Assembly: GCF_000381985.1 (NCBI RefSeq)
Contig: NZ_KB907348.1
Span: 58,005 to 122,004 of the forward strand
Source of the DNA: Novispirillum itersonii subsp. itersonii ATCC 12639
GTDB taxonomy: Bacteria > Pseudomonadota > Alphaproteobacteria > Rhodospirillales > Rhodospirillaceae
Direction of reading: 5' to 3'
DNA: 64,000 bases
Shown here: positions 56,813 through 64,000 of the stretch, in pieces
Position numbering within the stretch: the stretch's first letter is position 1
How the letters are laid out: the number at the start of each line of letters is the position of its first letter
Translations under genes and position numbers: made by a program
The notes under the pieces: generated by a model
Told to the model about the DNA's origin: nothing
Seen by the model: only the letters and a program-made list of their open reading frames with translations
The model's database searches: none

Positions 56813-56936
56813 CGGCCTGTTGTGATTTTAAGGCTGGACGTGGCGGCGGAAACCATGTTTTACGCAGGGATACCGCAGGAACCGGGCAGTCTGCCTCACG
56901 GTTCCGCCCACGAACCATACGCTGAAAGTCACAAAG

Positions 56937-57281
56937 ATGGATGCCGAAATGACATGCCCGCAGTGCGGGTCGGAAAATGCCTATCACGACGGGTCGCTGT
57001 GGAACTGCCCTGACTGTGCCCATGAATGGACCGGCAACGATGCCGCCGCTGCGACCGAAGACTCCGCGATCCGTGATGCCAATGGCAATGTGCTGGCCGA
57101 CGGCGACAGCGTGATCGTGATTAAGGATCTGAAAGTCAAGGGATCGTCGCTGGTGGTCAAGGGCGGCACCAAGGTGAAAGGCATCCGCCTGACCGAGGCT
57201 GCCGACGGTCATAATATCTCCTGCAGGATTGATGGCATCGGTGCGATGAACCTGAAGTCGGAATTCGTCCGCAAAGCTTAA
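56937..57281 (+). CDS. PhnA/YjdM-type zinc-ribbon protein
   Basis: A 114-residue protein with an N-terminal zinc ribbon (CPQCGS, then WNCPDCAHEW) and the C-terminal domain DANGNVLADGDSVIVIKDLKVKGSS, typical of PhnA/YjdM. Despite the name, a phosphonate role is not established. ATG 56937 is used; ATG 56949 (MTCPQCG) is equally likely from family alignments. It is an isolated gene between the AraC regulator and a histidine kinase. Confidence 0.85.
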   Translation: MDAEMTCPQCGSENAYHDGSLWNCPDCAHEWTGNDAAAATEDSAIRDANGNVLADGDSVIVIKDLKVKGSSLVVKGGTKVKGIRLTEAADGHNISCRIDGIGAMNLKSEFVRKA

Positions 57282-57296
57282 GCCCAGAGGTGTGCA

Positions 57297-57315
57297 GGGC
57301 GGGATTTTCCCGCCC
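57297..57315 (+). terminator. Stem-loop after the PhnA-like gene
   Basis: GGGCGGGA and TCCCGCCC form a perfect eight-base stem with a TTT loop, 16 bases after the stop. The following bases are not T-rich, so termination would be weak. Confidence 0.5.
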
Positions 57316-57443
57316 TCTGCCTGCCGGATCCCCTGAAAAAAGATGACTGCCCGGCTGGGATGCAGGTACGCTGAGTTTCACATTTTGGCACAGTGTCCGG
57401 GGCCGGGAATGGTGTACCGGACGGGCGACAGGCAGATCGGCGG

Positions 57444-59012
57444 ATGAACGCAGGGCAGTCCCTTCAGTCGGCCGGGTCCGGTCCGGCGGAGCAGATTTCC
57501 TTTCCGGCCTTCCTGCGGGATGGCTTTGCCGGTCTGGCGACGGCAAACCCGTTTCTGTTCGTCCTGATTTCAGCGTCCCTGACTGCCCTCAGTCACTGGA
57601 ATTTTCTGCTGTTTCACGGGGCCATCGAAGGGGTGGCGATCGTGGTCGGCGTGATGATGTGCGTGGTGGCGTGGTACTCGGCCCGTTTTGCCGCTAATGC
57701 CGGTATGGTGTTTGCCGCTAACGGGATGTTCTGGGTGGCAATGACCGACTTTCTGCACGTCATGGCCTATAAGGGGATGGGGGTCTTCCAGACAGAGGGG
57801 GCGAACGAGGCGACCCAGCTGTGGCTGATGGGCCGCTTTCTGCAGGCACTGGCCCTGTTGCTGGCCCCTTTGGCGGTGGTGAACCGGATCAGCCGGATAC
57901 AGTCCTTCCTGATGTTTGGCGTGCTGGCGTCCGGGCTGTGGGCGTTGTCTTTCAGCGGTCTCTTCCCCGACGCTTACCGCGAGGGAAGCGGGCTGACTGT
58001 CTTTAAGATCTGTTCTGAATATGCGGTGATTGTCGTGCTGGCCGTGGCGCTGGCACTGGTATGGCGCCGCCGGGCGGCGGTCGGGCTGGCGGTGGCCCCC
58101 GGCCTTGCGATGGCGATAATACTGAGCATGGCGGCTGAGGGGATGTTCACCCTCTACATCAACGTCTATGGCCTTTCTAACATCATCGGGCATCTGCTGA
58201 AGTTTGCCGCCCTGTGGGTGCTGTTTCATTCCGTCGTGAAAGCCGGTCTGCTGATGCCTTATCACGCCCTGCTGTCGGAAGTGGCGCACCGGGCGCAGGT
58301 GGAACAGGATCTCCGACGTTCCAATGCTGATCTTGAGGCGTTTGCACATGTTGCGTCGCATGACCTGCGGGAGCCGCTGCGCAATATTTCCGGCTACGTC
58401 AATCTGCTGGAGCGGCGCTACACGGCACGGCTCGACGATGACGCCCGTCAGTTCATCGGCTTTGTCCGCGACGGAGCGGACCGGCTTGACCGTCTGGTCA
58501 GCAGTCTGCTGAATTTTTCCCGGGCAACCCGCCAGGAAAGCCGTTTACGTCCGGTCGTCCTGCGGGATGTGGTGCAGGAGGTCGTCGGTGATTATGCCAG
58601 CCTTCTGACCCTGACCGGGGCCACGGTGACCATGCCGGAGGATGGCCCGGTGGTGCTGGTTGACCGTGAAATGGTCGGGGATGTGTTTCAGAACATGCTG
58701 TCGAATGCCATCAAGTATGCCCACCCTGAGCGGCGGCTGGTGGTGACGGTCCGCTGGCGGCAGGCCGGGGGGCGGCTGGCGGTCGAGGTGGCGGATAACG
58801 GTGTCGGCATTCCGGAGGCTGATCAGCGCCGGGTCTTTGGAATGTTCCAGCGGGTGGAGCGGGGGCCGCTGTCCGGTGGCAGCGGGATCGGGCTGGCTGT
58901 CTGCCGGAAGGTGATTGAACATCATGGCGGCCAGATTGCCGTCAGCGGTGCTGAGGGCGGCGGGGCGGTATTTTCCTTTGATCTCCCTCTGGCGCCGTTT
59001 TCGCAGGGCTGA
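57444..59012 (+). CDS. MASE3-type sensor histidine kinase
   Basis: A 522-residue membrane kinase. About eight N-terminal helices with FWVAMTDFLHVMAYKGMGVF match the MASE3 sensor. The HisKA domain has the phospho-accepting His in FAHVASHDLREPLRNISGY, a bacteriophytochrome-type motif. The ATPase domain has MLSNAIKYA, VADNGVGIP and GGSGIGLAVCRKVIEHHGG. No HAMP, PAS or receiver is present and no response regulator lies nearby, so the partner is unknown. ATG 57444 is used; an in-frame start at 57393 would add 17 residues. Confidence 0.85.
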   Translation: MNAGQSLQSAGSGPAEQISFPAFLRDGFAGLATANPFLFVLISASLTALSHWNFLLFHGAIEGVAIVVGVMMCVVAWYSARFAANAGMVFAANGMFWVAMTDFLHVMAYKGMGVFQTEGANEATQLWLMGRFLQALALLLAPLAVVNRISRIQSFLMFGVLASGLWALSFSGLFPDAYREGSGLTVFKICSEYAVIVVLAVALALVWRRRAAVGLAVAPGLAMAIILSMAAEGMFTLYINVYGLSNIIGHLLKFAALWVLFHSVVKAGLLMPYHALLSEVAHRAQVEQDLRRSNADLEAFAHVASHDLREPLRNISGYVNLLERRYTARLDDDARQFIGFVRDGADRLDRLVSSLLNFSRATRQESRLRPVVLRDVVQEVVGDYASLLTLTGATVTMPEDGPVVLVDREMVGDVFQNMLSNAIKYAHPERRLVVTVRWRQAGGRLAVEVADNGVGIPEADQRRVFGMFQRVERGPLSGGSGIGLAVCRKVIEHHGGQIAVSGAEGGGAVFSFDLPLAPFSQG

Positions 59013-59047
59013 TACACCCCGGGTCGACTGTGTGCGGGGAGTAGGCG

Positions 59048-60163
59048 ATGACAGCCGAGAACGGTTTTGAAATTCTGCTGGTGACTTTTCCCGGGCTGGA
59101 AGAAGAGCTGAAGGCCGAGGTGAAGTCTCTGGGGTTCAGGCCGACCGGCACGATTCCCGGCGGTGTGCTGCTGACCGGGGGGTGGACCGATGTCTGGCGG
59201 GCCAATCTTCGCCTGCGCGGGGTCAGCAAGGTGCTGGTCCGCATCGGTTCATTCCGCGCGTTTCATCTGGCGCAGCTGGACAAGCGGGCCAGGAAGATGC
59301 CGTGGGCGGACTTCCTGCGCCCCGATCAGCCGGTGCGGGTGGAGGTGACCTGTAAAGGGTCGCGGATCTATCATGCCGGTGCGGCGGCCGAGCGGATCAG
59401 CCGGGCGATTGCCGAAGAGCTGAAGGCCCCGGTCAGCGATGATGCCGTCGTCTGCGTCAAGGTGCGGATCCACAATGATGTCTGCACCTTCAGTCTGGAT
59501 TCTTCCGGCGATGGTCTGCACCGGCGCGGGCATAAGGAGGCGGTCAACCGGGCCCCGATGCGGGAGACCATGGCGGCTTTGTTTCTGCGCCAGTGCGGGT
59601 ATACCGGCGACGAGCCGGTGCTGGACCCGATGTGCGGATCAGGGACCTTTCCGATAGAAGCCGCTGAGATTGCCTGCGGCCTGTTTCCCGGACGGTCACG
59701 GACTTTTGCCTTCGAACAGTTCGCCACCTTTGATCCGCTGGCGTGGCAGGCCCTGCAGGCGATGGAAAAGCCCCGTCAGCCGGCCTTTATGTTCCGGGGC
59801 AGTGACCGTGACCCCGGCGCGGTGCGAATGAGTCAGGAGAATGCGGAGCGGGCGGGGCTGGCGGCCTGCACCGCTTTCAGTCAGCAGACGGTCAGTGAAC
59901 TGCAGCGCCCTGATGGGCCGCCGGGACTGGTGATTCTTAATCCGCCCTATGGCACCCGTATCGGTGACCGCAAAAAGCTGACCGGGCTGTACCGGTCGAT
60001 TGGCCAGACGATGACAGAGCGGTTCTCCGGCTGGCGTGTGGGGATCATCACCACTGATGCGGTTCTGGCACGGGCCACCGGGCTGCCCTTCAATCATACC
60101 GGGGCGCCGGTTCTGCATGGCGGATTGCGGGTGTCACTGTATCTGACGGGCCGTCTGGGGTAA
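59048..60163 (+). CDS. THUMP-domain RNA methyltransferase (RlmL N-half type)
   Basis: A 371-residue class I RNA methyltransferase. The N-terminal THUMP RNA-binding domain is about residues 1-155. The catalytic domain has motif I DPMCGSGTFPIEAAE and motif IV NPPYG. The pattern matches the guanine-N2 methyltransferases of 23S rRNA (RlmL/YcbY first half) and related enzymes. The RlmK half is absent, as in many alphaproteobacteria. The nucleotide target is inferred. AGTAGGC lies just before the ATG. A strong terminator follows. Confidence 0.85.
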   Translation: MTAENGFEILLVTFPGLEEELKAEVKSLGFRPTGTIPGGVLLTGGWTDVWRANLRLRGVSKVLVRIGSFRAFHLAQLDKRARKMPWADFLRPDQPVRVEVTCKGSRIYHAGAAAERISRAIAEELKAPVSDDAVVCVKVRIHNDVCTFSLDSSGDGLHRRGHKEAVNRAPMRETMAALFLRQCGYTGDEPVLDPMCGSGTFPIEAAEIACGLFPGRSRTFAFEQFATFDPLAWQALQAMEKPRQPAFMFRGSDRDPGAVRMSQENAERAGLAACTAFSQQTVSELQRPDGPPGLVILNPPYGTRIGDRKKLTGLYRSIGQTMTERFSGWRVGIITTDAVLARATGLPFNHTGAPVLHGGLRVSLYLTGRLG

Positions 60164-60196
60164 GGGCGTCTGGGATAAGGCGGTCTGGGAATGCGC

Positions 60197-60255
60197 AAAG
60201 GCCGACGCTGTCCGGGAGGATCGGTCAGCGTCGGCCTTTCGCCTCTGCCCGGTGT
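60197..60255 (+). terminator. Terminator after the RNA methyltransferase gene
   Basis: Perfect fourteen-base arms AAAGGCCGACGCTG (60197-60210) and CAGCGTCGGCCTTT (60236-60249), the second ending in TTT. The remaining bases 60256-60589 form the AT-rich ahpC control region and hold no gene. Confidence 0.8.
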
Positions 60256-60427
60256 CGGGCGAGTCCCTGTTCACCCCGGCCATCGTTTTGATGTGGCCTT
60301 CATGGTATGCCCCCTGTCGGAAGCGTAAACAGCTATGCAGAGATCATGCCAGATGCGGGTCTTGATGTTTTCCGTTTATATACAAGCAGTTAACTTTTTT
60401 GGGGGAAGCGCGAGATGCGTGGGATGC

Positions 60428-60442
60428 GCCTATATTTTAGGC
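60428..60442. promoter_or_regulatory. Palindrome in the ahpC control region
   Basis: GCCTA-TATTT-TAGGC is a perfect palindrome in the AT-rich stretch about 150 bases before ahpC. It may be an operator of a peroxide-responsive regulator. It does not clearly match the full OxyR consensus. Confidence 0.4.
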
Positions 60443-60589
60443 AATGATTATTATATGTGCAAATTTGTTTCTGACGATGCCTTTCAATCTGTTTTGGCGA
60501 TCAAATATTCCTGAAAAACCAGTTTTTCTTTTGAAAGGGGCGGGCGTACTGTTTCCTCATTGCACAACACACCGCAGTGGAGAACACCG

Positions 60590-61153
60590 ATGTCCCTGAT
60601 CAACACCGAAGTGAAGCCGTTCAAAGCCGAAGCCTACAAGAATGGCAAGTTCGTCACCGTCACCGATGCCGATCTGAAGGGCAAGTGGTCGGTGGTGTTC
60701 TTCTACCCGGCCGACTTCACCTTCGTGTGCCCGACCGAACTGGAAGATCTGGCTGACAACTACGCCGAATTCCAGAAGCTGGGCGTTGAGATCTACTCCG
60801 TGTCCACCGACACCCACTTTGCCCATAAGGCGTGGCACGACACCTCCGCCGCGATCAAGAAGATCGAGTACACCATGGTCGGCGACCCGACCGGCACCAT
60901 CAGCCGCAACTTCGACGTGATGATTGAAGAAGTCGGTCTGGCTGACCGTGGCACCTTCGTCGTCGATCCGCAGGGCAAGATCCAGATCGTCGAAATCACC
61001 TGCGGCGGCGTCGGCCGTGATGCCAAGGAACTGCTGCGCAAGGTGAAAGCCGCCCAGTACGTTGCCTCTCACCCGGGTGAAGTGTGCCCGGCCAAGTGGC
61101 AGGAAGGCGAAAAGACCCTGGCCCCGTCCCTCGATCTGGTCGGTAAGATCTAA
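60590..61153 (+). CDS. ahpC: Alkyl hydroperoxide reductase AhpC (typical 2-Cys peroxiredoxin)
   Basis: A 187-residue peroxiredoxin that reduces H2O2, organic peroxides and peroxynitrite; the last would matter in a denitrifier that makes NO. Peroxidatic Cys47 lies in FTFVCPTEL and resolving Cys166 in GEVCPAKW. Length and C-terminal [11 protein letters not shown] match AhpC exactly. The ATG has GTGGAGA upstream. ahpF, its reductase, follows after 87 bases with a stem-loop between. Confidence 0.97.
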   Translation: MSLINTEVKPFKAEAYKNGKFVTVTDADLKGKWSVVFFYPADFTFVCPTELEDLADNYAEFQKLGVEIYSVSTDTHFAHKAWHDTSAAIKKIEYTMVGDPTGTISRNFDVMIEEVGLADRGTFVVDPQGKIQIVEITCGGVGRDAKELLRKVKAAQYVASHPGEVCPAKWQEGEKTLAPSLDLVGKI

Positions 61154-61174
61154 GATCACAGGGCTGATACCGGA

Positions 61175-61199
61175 CCTCCGCCGCCTTGGGCGGCGGAGG
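61175..61199 (+). other. Stem-loop between ahpC and ahpF
   Basis: Perfect eleven-base arms CCTCCGCCGCC (61175-61185) and GGCGGCGGAGG (61189-61199) have no T tail. It would allow partial readthrough and a higher AhpC to AhpF ratio. Confidence 0.6.
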
Positions 61200-61240
61200 C
61201 TCTCCTGAAAATCAAAAAAAGAAAACCGGAGTCCATCCCC

Positions 61241-62821
61241 ATGCTGGACAGCAGTCTCAAAGAGCAACTGAAGGCCTATTTCGCCAAGATTTCCCAGCCG
61301 GTCGCGCTGCTGGCCTCTGTCGATGACAGCGCCAAGTCGCAGGAGATGCTGGACCTGCTGCGGGATATTGAGGGCCTGTCTGATAACATTACCCTGTCGG
61401 TCACCAACGATGATCCCCGGACGCCGTCGTTCGCGATTGCCCGCACCGGCACCGATATCGCGGTGCGTTTCGCCGGGCTGCCGATGGGGCACGAATTCAA
61501 CTCGCTGATCCTTGCGCTTCTGCAGGTCGGCGGTCATCCGCCCAAGGAAGAGCAGGCGGTTCTGGATCAGATCGCGGCGCTGGACGGTGACCTCGTTTTC
61601 GAAACCTATTTCTCGCTGTCATGCCAGAACTGCCCGGATGTAGTGCAGGCGCTGAACCTGATGGCGGCGATCAACCCGCGTATCAGGCATGTCGCCATCG
61701 ACGGCGGGCTGTTCCCGGCGGAGGTTGAGGCCCGCAAGATCATGGCGGTGCCTGCCGTGTACCTGAACGGCGAGCCGTTCGCGCAGGGCCGCATGGGCCT
61801 TGAGCAGATTCTGGAAAAGGTTGATACTGGTGCAGCGGCCCGGGCGGCTGCCCAGCTGGCGGAAAAGGCCCCGTTCGACGTTCTCGTCGTTGGTGGCGGT
61901 CCGGCCGGTGCGGCGGCGGCAATCTACGCAGCCCGGAAAGGCATCCGCACCGGTCTGGCGGCGGAACGCCTTGGCGGTCAGGTTCTGGATACCATGGGCA
62001 TCGAGAACTTCATCTCCGTCCTGCACACCGAAGGCCCCAAACTGGGCGCGGCGCTGGAGCAGCACGTTAAAGCCTATGACGTTGACATCATGAAAGCCCA
62101 GCGGGCAGAAGCCCTGATCCCGGCGACTGAGCCGGGTGGCCTGATCGGTGTGCAGATGGCAGGCGGGGCGGTGCTGCAGGCCCGTTCGGTGATCCTGTCC
62201 ACCGGCGCGCGCTGGCGGACGATGAATGTGCCGGGCGAAGATCAGTACCGCAATAAGGGTGTGGCGTTCTGCCCGCACTGTGACGGTCCGTTCTTTAAAG
62301 GTAAGCGGGTTGCGGTGATCGGCGGCGGCAATTCCGGCGTTGAGGCTGCGATTGACCTCGCCGGGATCGTCGCCCACGTTACGCTGGTGGAATACGACAG
62401 CCAGCTGCGGGCCGATGCGGTGCTGCAGGCCAAGCTGCGCAGCCTGCCGAATGTTGAGGTTGTCACCTCTGCCCAGACCACTGAAGTTCTGGGGAACGGG
62501 GAGAAAGTGACCGGCTTGACCTATAAGGACCGCGTCAGCGGTGATCTGCGGTCTGTGGCGCTGGAAGGCGTGTTCGTTCAGATCGGTCTGGTGCCGAATA
62601 CCGAATGGCTGAAAGGTTCTCTGGCCCTGTCACCGCGCGGGGAGATCGAGATCGACATGAAAGGGCAGACGTCCGTTCCCGGTGTCTTCGCTGCCGGTGA
62701 TGCCACCACCACCCCCTATAAGCAGATTATCATTGCGATGGGTGAAGGATCAAAAGCAGCGCTGTCTGCCTTTGATTACCTGATCCGCACCCCGGTTCCG
62801 GCACAGGCGGCAGCAGAGTAA
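61241..62821 (+). CDS. ahpF: Alkyl hydroperoxide reductase flavoprotein AhpF
   Basis: A 526-residue NADH-dependent flavoprotein that reduces AhpC. The N-terminal thioredoxin-like double domain holds the redox pair CQNC (about residues 128-131). The FAD domain starts [23 protein letters not shown]. The thioredoxin-reductase-type disulfide CPHC is at about 344-347, and the NAD site is [19 protein letters not shown]. It ends with [23 protein letters not shown]. All catalytic elements are intact. Confidence 0.97.
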   Translation: MLDSSLKEQLKAYFAKISQPVALLASVDDSAKSQEMLDLLRDIEGLSDNITLSVTNDDPRTPSFAIARTGTDIAVRFAGLPMGHEFNSLILALLQVGGHPPKEEQAVLDQIAALDGDLVFETYFSLSCQNCPDVVQALNLMAAINPRIRHVAIDGGLFPAEVEARKIMAVPAVYLNGEPFAQGRMGLEQILEKVDTGAAARAAAQLAEKAPFDVLVVGGGPAGAAAAIYAARKGIRTGLAAERLGGQVLDTMGIENFISVLHTEGPKLGAALEQHVKAYDVDIMKAQRAEALIPATEPGGLIGVQMAGGAVLQARSVILSTGARWRTMNVPGEDQYRNKGVAFCPHCDGPFFKGKRVAVIGGGNSGVEAAIDLAGIVAHVTLVEYDSQLRADAVLQAKLRSLPNVEVVTSAQTTEVLGNGEKVTGLTYKDRVSGDLRSVALEGVFVQIGLVPNTEWLKGSLALSPRGEIEIDMKGQTSVPGVFAAGDATTTPYKQIIIAMGEGSKAALSAFDYLIRTPVPAQAAAE

Positions 62822-63023
62822 TCCGCCGCGTCTGAGACTGGATTATCCTTCCGGCATGCTGCCCTGACTGTGCCCTGCGGTGCGGCAGCATATCCCCGCC
62901 CGGCGTGCCCTGTCCGACCGGGGAAGCCGGAAGCCCGGAGCCTGTCTGCTCTTCCCTCCCCCTTCCTGCGGCAGGCAGGCTCCGACTTCTTCACCGGGCG
63001 TTCTTCCCGATTGGCTATCCCTT

Positions 63024-63067
63024 TGTGCCCCCGGCATTTCTCCTGCCGGGGGCACATCCCTTTTCTG
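63024..63067 (+). terminator. Terminator of ahpCF
   Basis: Perfect thirteen-base arms TGTGCCCCCGGCA (63024-63036) and TGCCGGGGGCACA (63044-63056) are followed by TCCCTTTTCT. It lies about 200 bases after ahpF. The stretch 62822-63023 shows no gene. Confidence 0.75.
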
Positions 63068-63113
63068 GCGTTGTGACACTGACAAAAAAAGAAATGAAAC
63101 CGTCATTTTATGC

Positions 63114-63142
63114 TTGTCAGGACGCCTCTGGCCCCTTATAAC
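63114..63142 (+). promoter_or_regulatory. Sigma70-type promoter of tRNA-Lys copy 2
   Basis: TTGTCA (63114-63119) and TATAAC (63137-63142) are spaced by 17 bases and lie 46 bases before the tRNA. Confidence 0.75.
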
Positions 63143-63188
63143 CCGCCCCACAGCAGCGATGCTGAACGGCGGAAACGCCGGTAAATAT

Positions 63189-63264
<76 letters not shown>

Positions 63265-63293
63265 TATTTTGAAGGTTTACCAAGGCCTTCGGT

Positions 63294-63324
63294 AAAAACC
63301 CCGGTCACAGCGACCGGGGTTTTT
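63294..63324 (+). terminator. Terminator after tRNA-Lys copy 2
   Basis: The stem AAAAACCCCGGTC/GACCGGGGTTTTT with loop ACAGC is followed by T residues. Confidence 0.85.
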
Positions 63325-63410
63325 GCGTTTGGTCCCCCGCGTGTCCCCGAAACGGCGATCCGGGGGAAAAAAAGGGAAGGGCGGGGAGCGGCCCTTCCGG
63401 GCCGTTCCCC

Positions 63411-64000
63411 CTATTCCGCCGCCGTCAGAAACGGGGCGGCCAGCCGTCCGGCGATGTTGGCGGCATCGACAAGGCGGTCGTTCTGGAAGTGGCTATAGCG
63501 CCGGGTGGTGCTGATCTGGCTGTGCCCAAGGATTTCTGCCACCTCGTAGATCGGCCTGCCGTGATTGACCAAGGTACTGGCAAAGCTGTGCCGCAGATCA
63601 TGAAGCCGAAGATCCCGTGCCAGTCCGGCCCGGGCCTTGACCCGGTCCCAGCATTTCCTCACCCCTTCGAGAGGACGGGCCGGATCTGCGCCGGGGAAAA
63701 CCCACGGACAACCCGGCGGACGGGGCAGAGACAGCAGAACGGCCACCGCCGCATCGGACAGCGGAATGTGCCGCCGCCGTCCTGATTTGGCCCTCGGCAC
63801 CTGCCACAGACGGCGGGGGATATCGACATCCTCCCAGCGCATGTTCAGGGCCTCGCTGCGCCGGGCTCCGGTCAGGGCGAGAAGGGCGATGCAGGTTGCG
63901 GCGGTCCGGCTGGGTTCGGCATCAAGGGCCAGAAACAGGCGGTGGGTTTCCCCGGCGGTCAGGAACCGTTCACGCCCCTGTTCCCGCAGCATGTCGGCAT
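63411..64000 (-). CDS. Tyrosine integrase, partial at the window edge
   Basis: The C-terminal 195 residues or so of a phage/island-type tyrosine recombinase; the frame stays open to position 64000. All visible catalytic residues are present: Arg in TGARRSEALNMRW, a Lys-containing beta strand (AKSGRRRHIPL), HxxR in LHDLRHSFAST, His in ILGHSQISTT and the nucleophile Tyr in RRYSHFQ. The C terminus (LAAPFLTAAE) is nearly identical to the remnant at 19218-19280. It points toward tRNA-Lys, the usual arrangement for an integrase beside its attachment site. The N-terminal DNA-binding part lies outside the window. Confidence 0.9.
   Translation of the reverse strand, partial: ADMLREQGRERFLTAGETHRLFLALDAEPSRTAATCIALLALTGARRSEALNMRWEDVDIPRRLWQVPRAKSGRRRHIPLSDAAVAVLLSLPRPPGCPWVFPGADPARPLEGVRKCWDRVKARAGLARDLRLHDLRHSFASTLVNHGRPIYEVAEILGHSQISTTRRYSHFQNDRLVDAANIAGRLAAPFLTAAE

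Overview
The window is about 65 percent G+C by eye, densely coded and rich in ATGA-type gene overlaps. Gene content (MreBCD-PBP2-RodA block, glyQS next to pyruvate phosphate dikinase, cytochrome cd1 denitrification with cNOR, DNR/FNR-type regulators) points to an alphaproteobacterium, most likely a denitrifying member of the Rhodospirillales. The genus-level placement is inference.

Layout. 1-5.8 kb: tRNA-Pro(CGG), a polyprenyl diphosphate synthase, then DUF2007, a TrmN6-like methyltransferase, glyQ and glyS. 6-12.9 kb: ppdK, meaB, a YqaA-like membrane protein, an unknown membrane protein and leuA. 13-18.9 kb: the rod-shape operon mreB, mreC, mreD, mrdA (PBP2), rodA. 18.9-21.9 kb: tRNA-Lys(CTT) followed by a decayed tRNA-Lys-integrated island. 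It holds an integrase remnant, an IS481-type transposase fragment and a large Sel1-repeat gene whose signal peptide is cut off by an in-frame TGA, and it is closed by a 3' tRNA-Lys fragment. 22-22.7 kb: two small envelope proteins, one a DUF411-like protein without the metal-site cysteines.

22.8-40 kb, minus strand: a contiguous denitrification locus, transcribed nirS, E, C, F, D, L, G, H, J, N, cbiX-like, then norC, B, Q, D, E, F. It is preceded by two Crp/Fnr-family regulators. A perfect FNR/NnrR box (39999-40012) lies ahead of the regulators, and a degenerate box sits 41.5 bp from a predicted norC start. NirS reduces nitrite to NO and NorCB reduces NO to N2O. NirE/F/D/L/G/H/J/N, with the CbiX-like chelatase, build and insert heme d1. 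NorQ and NorD mature the NO reductase.

40-57 kb: a signalling and uptake block. A TorS-like hybrid kinase overlaps a REC-GGDEF diguanylate cyclase. Upstream lies a 5'-nucleotidase-like protein that has lost most metal ligands. Divergent from it are a TorT-like binding protein, a ribose-type ABC importer, a hydantoinase/oxoprolinase pair and an AraC regulator. I infer a sensed, imported and hydrolysed lactam- or hydantoin-like compound, substrate unknown.

57-64 kb: PhnA-like zinc-ribbon protein, a MASE3 histidine kinase, a THUMP-domain RNA methyltransferase, ahpC-ahpF, and a second tRNA-Lys(CTT) followed by a convergent tyrosine integrase that runs off the window. This is probably the edge of a second integrated element.

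Coordinates were read by hand. Family names come from recognised motifs and have not been checked by database search.
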